This document shows, piece by piece, positions 61,091 to 64,000 of a stretch of DNA of 64,000 nucleotides; the first letter of the stretch is position 1; each line of letters opens with the position of its first letter. A program made the translations under genes and the position numbers. Below the pieces are notes generated by a model. The model was not told the origin of the DNA. It saw nothing but the letters and a program-made list of their open reading frames with translations, and searched no databases. This stretch comes from Thelonectria olida. Its lineage: Eukaryota > Ascomycota > Sordariomycetes > Hypocreales > Nectriaceae. Where the stretch lies: contig JAGPYM010000071.1 of NCBI GenBank assembly GCA_020736575.1, positions 40,152 through 104,151 of the forward strand. Direction: 5' to 3'.

Positions 61091-61170
61091 GCCTCTTAAG
61101 GTAGTAGGCCCTTAAGGTAGCAGCCCCTTAAGGTAGCAGCCTCTTAAGGTTATAGTCCCTTAAAATTAGC
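61091..61170. repeat. 16-bp tandem repeat, five units
   Basis: Units at 61091, 61107, 61123, 61139 and 61155, of the form GCCCCTTAAGGTAGCA; the middle copies differ by one to four bases, the last is more degraded. It is GC-richer than the surrounding eroded DNA. Confidence 0.8.
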
Positions 61171-64000
61171 TAGAATAACTTAATAAAGTTATTACTATTT
61201 TATAGCTATTTAGGTAGCCTATGCCTTTAGGGATAGCCGCAGCCTTCTAGGTTATAACATTCTATAATAGCAGCCTAGAATAACTATTAGGCCACGCTTA
61301 TAATATTATTCCCCCCTTCCCTAGCTGCCTTACTATTAGGTTTTTATAGCCTTACTACCTTTTTTTAATATATAAAATAAATGCCCATTTTATTATTTTC
61401 TAGCCCGCGCCCTATATTAGTAGTCTTATTATATATTATTTTATATTTAAATAGAAAGTTATATTATTTCTTATAATATTACTTTTAATAAGCTTTAAAT
61501 AACTTCTTTTAAATTATTATAATAAATACTACCTAATTATAATATAAATACTACTTATTATATATTTATTTTATTTTATTATTTATTTAAATTAATAAAA
61601 ATTACTATTTATTTTATTATTTAATATACTTATTAATAGGTTATTATTTTATTACTATTTAGTTTAGCTAATTCCTACTTATTTATTTTATTTAACTGCC
61701 CTATTAAAATGTATATTATAAATAGCCTTTTTAAATTAATAGCTATTTGTAAATTAATTATTATTGCCTATTTGCGGCAGTCTTGCGCTATAAATAGCCC
61801 TTTACTAGCTTTTTTAAGATTTGTTTTTCCTTTTTTAATAACCTTATTCCTACTTATAAGTCTATTACTACTTAGCTAGCTTTTAAGTATTATTTATTTA
61901 ATTTTTAGTAACTTATAGCTAATTTATAAGTAGTTATAACTTACTTTTTATTTATTTTAGCTTCCTTTCTCTTAACTACTATTATAATATATATCTCTTA
62001 TTTTATTTAAAATTGCTACTAACCCACTTAGGCCTAATTGCATTTTTACTTAAGTATACTATTAACTAAAAGCCTAATTAAACTATTACTATTAAGTAAA
62101 AGTCTATTTTAAAAAAGCCTATTACTAGTTATAATATGTATACTCCTATAAGTTTAATTATTAGTTATATTAAATCTTAACTAACTTATTTAATAGCTAC
62201 CTTAAGTAAGTGCTAATATTATAAAAAAATAGTAAATCTTATAATTAGGTTTATTTTATAATACTTTTATTATACTTACTAACTTTTATATAACTCCTTA
62301 TAAATATATTTTTATATTTTAAGCTCTTATTATTTTTTAATATAATTTTATATATAAATCTACTAATAATTATAAAAAGATAAGGTAAATAACTTTTATT
62401 TTACTACTTATTTATTACTAACTTATTAGAAGGATATTAAAATTGCTATTATTATAAGCTATTATACCTTTTAAAAGCTTAAATATAATAATAAGTTTAA
62501 ATATACTTATACTACTACTTATGCCCTTATTATTATTAAGTAGTATAAGACTTATAATATTACTAAGGCCTAGTAGCTTATTACTATTAATATTTTTATA
62601 TTTTAATTAATATTAGTAACTCCTTTTACTATCTTATTATAAAAATGCCTTTAGTATTATATATATACTATTTAATTATTAGGTTTTTACCTCTTACTCT
62701 TCCTACTTATATTAGGCCTATTAAGCTAGATAAGCGTTTATAAAAACTTAAAAAGAATATATTTAAAAATAAGTTAAAAGTAAGTAATAGCTTAATACCT
62801 TATTATAATATTTTACTAGTTTATTATATAATATAGTTAGGTAGTACTAGCCCTTAAGCTAAAAATAAATTATATTTTTAAAGCTAAAAAATAATATTTC
62901 TAACTATTAGTTATACTTTTATAACTTTTTTTTTATTATAATTTTACTAGCTTTCTTATTAGGTATTTATTAAAGAACTATTATTTATACTAGCCTTATT
63001 ATAATACTATTTAAACTAATCTAATATAACTATTTATAAAACTAACTCTAATAGCTCTTATATAAAATTATATATTTAATTATTAAACTAATATTTAATA
63101 ATAATACTTATAATCTTACTTTTACTACTTTATATATAAGATTTCCTTTACTTTCTACTTATTTTTACTATTAACTTATATTAGTAGGGTTAGAAGTTAT
63201 TATTAAGTTGCTCTAATAGAGGGTCTTATGGCGCCCTCTTAAGAAATTAATATAAAAATATAGGAATATTACTTTTAGTATATTTAGTTAAATTATATAT
63301 TTACTAATAACTTATAGAATTATATATATATAATATAACTAGTTTAGCTTTTTTAAGGCCTTATAAAATAAATATTTATAAAGTTAAGCTATATTTTATT
63401 TTCTATTTAAATCTTTTTATAAGTAATTGCTATTATTTATTATATCTTTCTAATATTACTAGGCTATTATAGTATTTATTTAAATAAACTTTATAACTTT
63501 ATTAAGCTATTTAACTAGCTTTTTTACTATTATTTTATTATTATCCTTTAAAATAAATATTATAATTTTACCTATTAGAAATAGGTATATATAGTAACTA
63601 TATAATATAAAAAATAGGCTTATACTTATTATTAAATAGTTATAATTATTTAGTAAGAGCTATACTATAAGTAATAACCTTTTCTAATCTAATTATATAA
63701 AGTATATATATACTTATAAATAGGCTTAGACTTTCTAGTTAATACACTCTAGCCCTCTATTTATTTAAGAGTGCTAGGCTGTATTTAACTATTATATAAT
63801 ACTTATAAAATAGTAGAAAGTCTATTAGAAGTTACTAGTCCAGTTAGATCTTTTATTACTAATAATAGATTTAGGTATTTTATAAAACTAATAATAATAG
63901 CTAAGAAATCGCTATATATATACCTTAGCTTTTATTAAATTTATAATTTTAAGCGTAATTATATATATTAAGCAGTCCTTAATAACTTAGAAATATTAGG

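Larger units (their letters stand above)
56881..64000. repeat. Long RIP-eroded AT-rich region to the right edge
   Basis: Seven kilobases of A/T-dominated DNA without a long open frame. CpA and TpG are strongly depleted. It includes an inverted family 1 copy (57720-58095) and two short tandem arrays. Beyond about 61 kb the sequence contains more short GC remnants (GCCCTT, AGGCCT), as if from a different element. It could be heterochromatic or subtelomeric; no telomere array is present. Confidence 0.8.

Noticed and set aside
39641..64000. Transposase or reverse transcriptase genes in the AT blocks
   Set aside because: No open frame of useful length remains. Any such gene has been erased by RIP, and I did not attempt to reconstruct it.

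Overview
The window is nuclear DNA of a filamentous ascomycete (Pezizomycotina). The evidence is short 47-85 bp introns with fungal splice signals, Zn(II)2Cys6 regulators, a highly reducing PKS-NRPS, and long AT-only blocks almost empty of CpA and TpG, the footprint of repeat-induced point mutation (RIP). Species cannot be read from the sequence; a sordariomycete is my guess. I support 16 protein genes. Their exon models come from reading splice sites by eye, and every spliced model keeps frame to its stop.

Layout. 1-1.15 kb: leader and a small AT-rich patch. 1.15-9 kb: a C6 regulator, an M20 amidohydrolase, a DHA1 MFS transporter and a metallo-beta-lactamase-fold hydrolase. 10-12.5 kb: an AflR-like C6 regulator and a small protein I do not recognise. 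14.1-17.6 kb: a divergent pair, a medium-chain dehydrogenase and a DHA2 MFS transporter. 18.5-34.4 kb: the biosynthetic core, namely a trans-acting enoyl reductase, a secreted lipocalin-like protein resembling fungal Diels-Alderases, and a 3995-residue PKS-NRPS (KS-AT-DH-MT-ER0-KR-ACP-C-A-T-R). 35.6-37.1 kb: a subtilase without signal peptide. 39.6-43.7 and 46.3-48.1 kb: RIP-eroded repeats, with a secreted phospholipase A2 gene on the island between them. 48.3-55.1 kb: two divergent small membrane-protein genes, a second AflR-like regulator and an alpha/beta hydrolase. 55.1-64 kb: mostly RIP-eroded DNA.

Pathway reading. PKS-NRPS + trans-ER + alpha/beta hydrolase + lipocalin-like cyclase is the gene set of fungal decalin-tetramic acid, pyrrolinone and cytochalasan pathways. 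The terminal reductase domain keeps its NADPH loop and Tyr-Lys pair, so release as an aldehyde is plausible. Two core proteins have altered key residues: the KR cofactor loop reads GLTSDLA, and the hydrolase has Ala where the serine nucleophile is expected.

The most novel signal is a shared promoter motif, TCGGGANNTT. It occurs, often clustered, near the unknown gene at 11.8 kb, between the enoyl reductase and the cyclase, before the PKS-NRPS, between the two membrane-protein genes and before the hydrolase. It predicts one regulon from about 12 to 55 kb, physically split by RIP-eroded blocks. I saw no such cluster before the transporters, protease or phospholipase.
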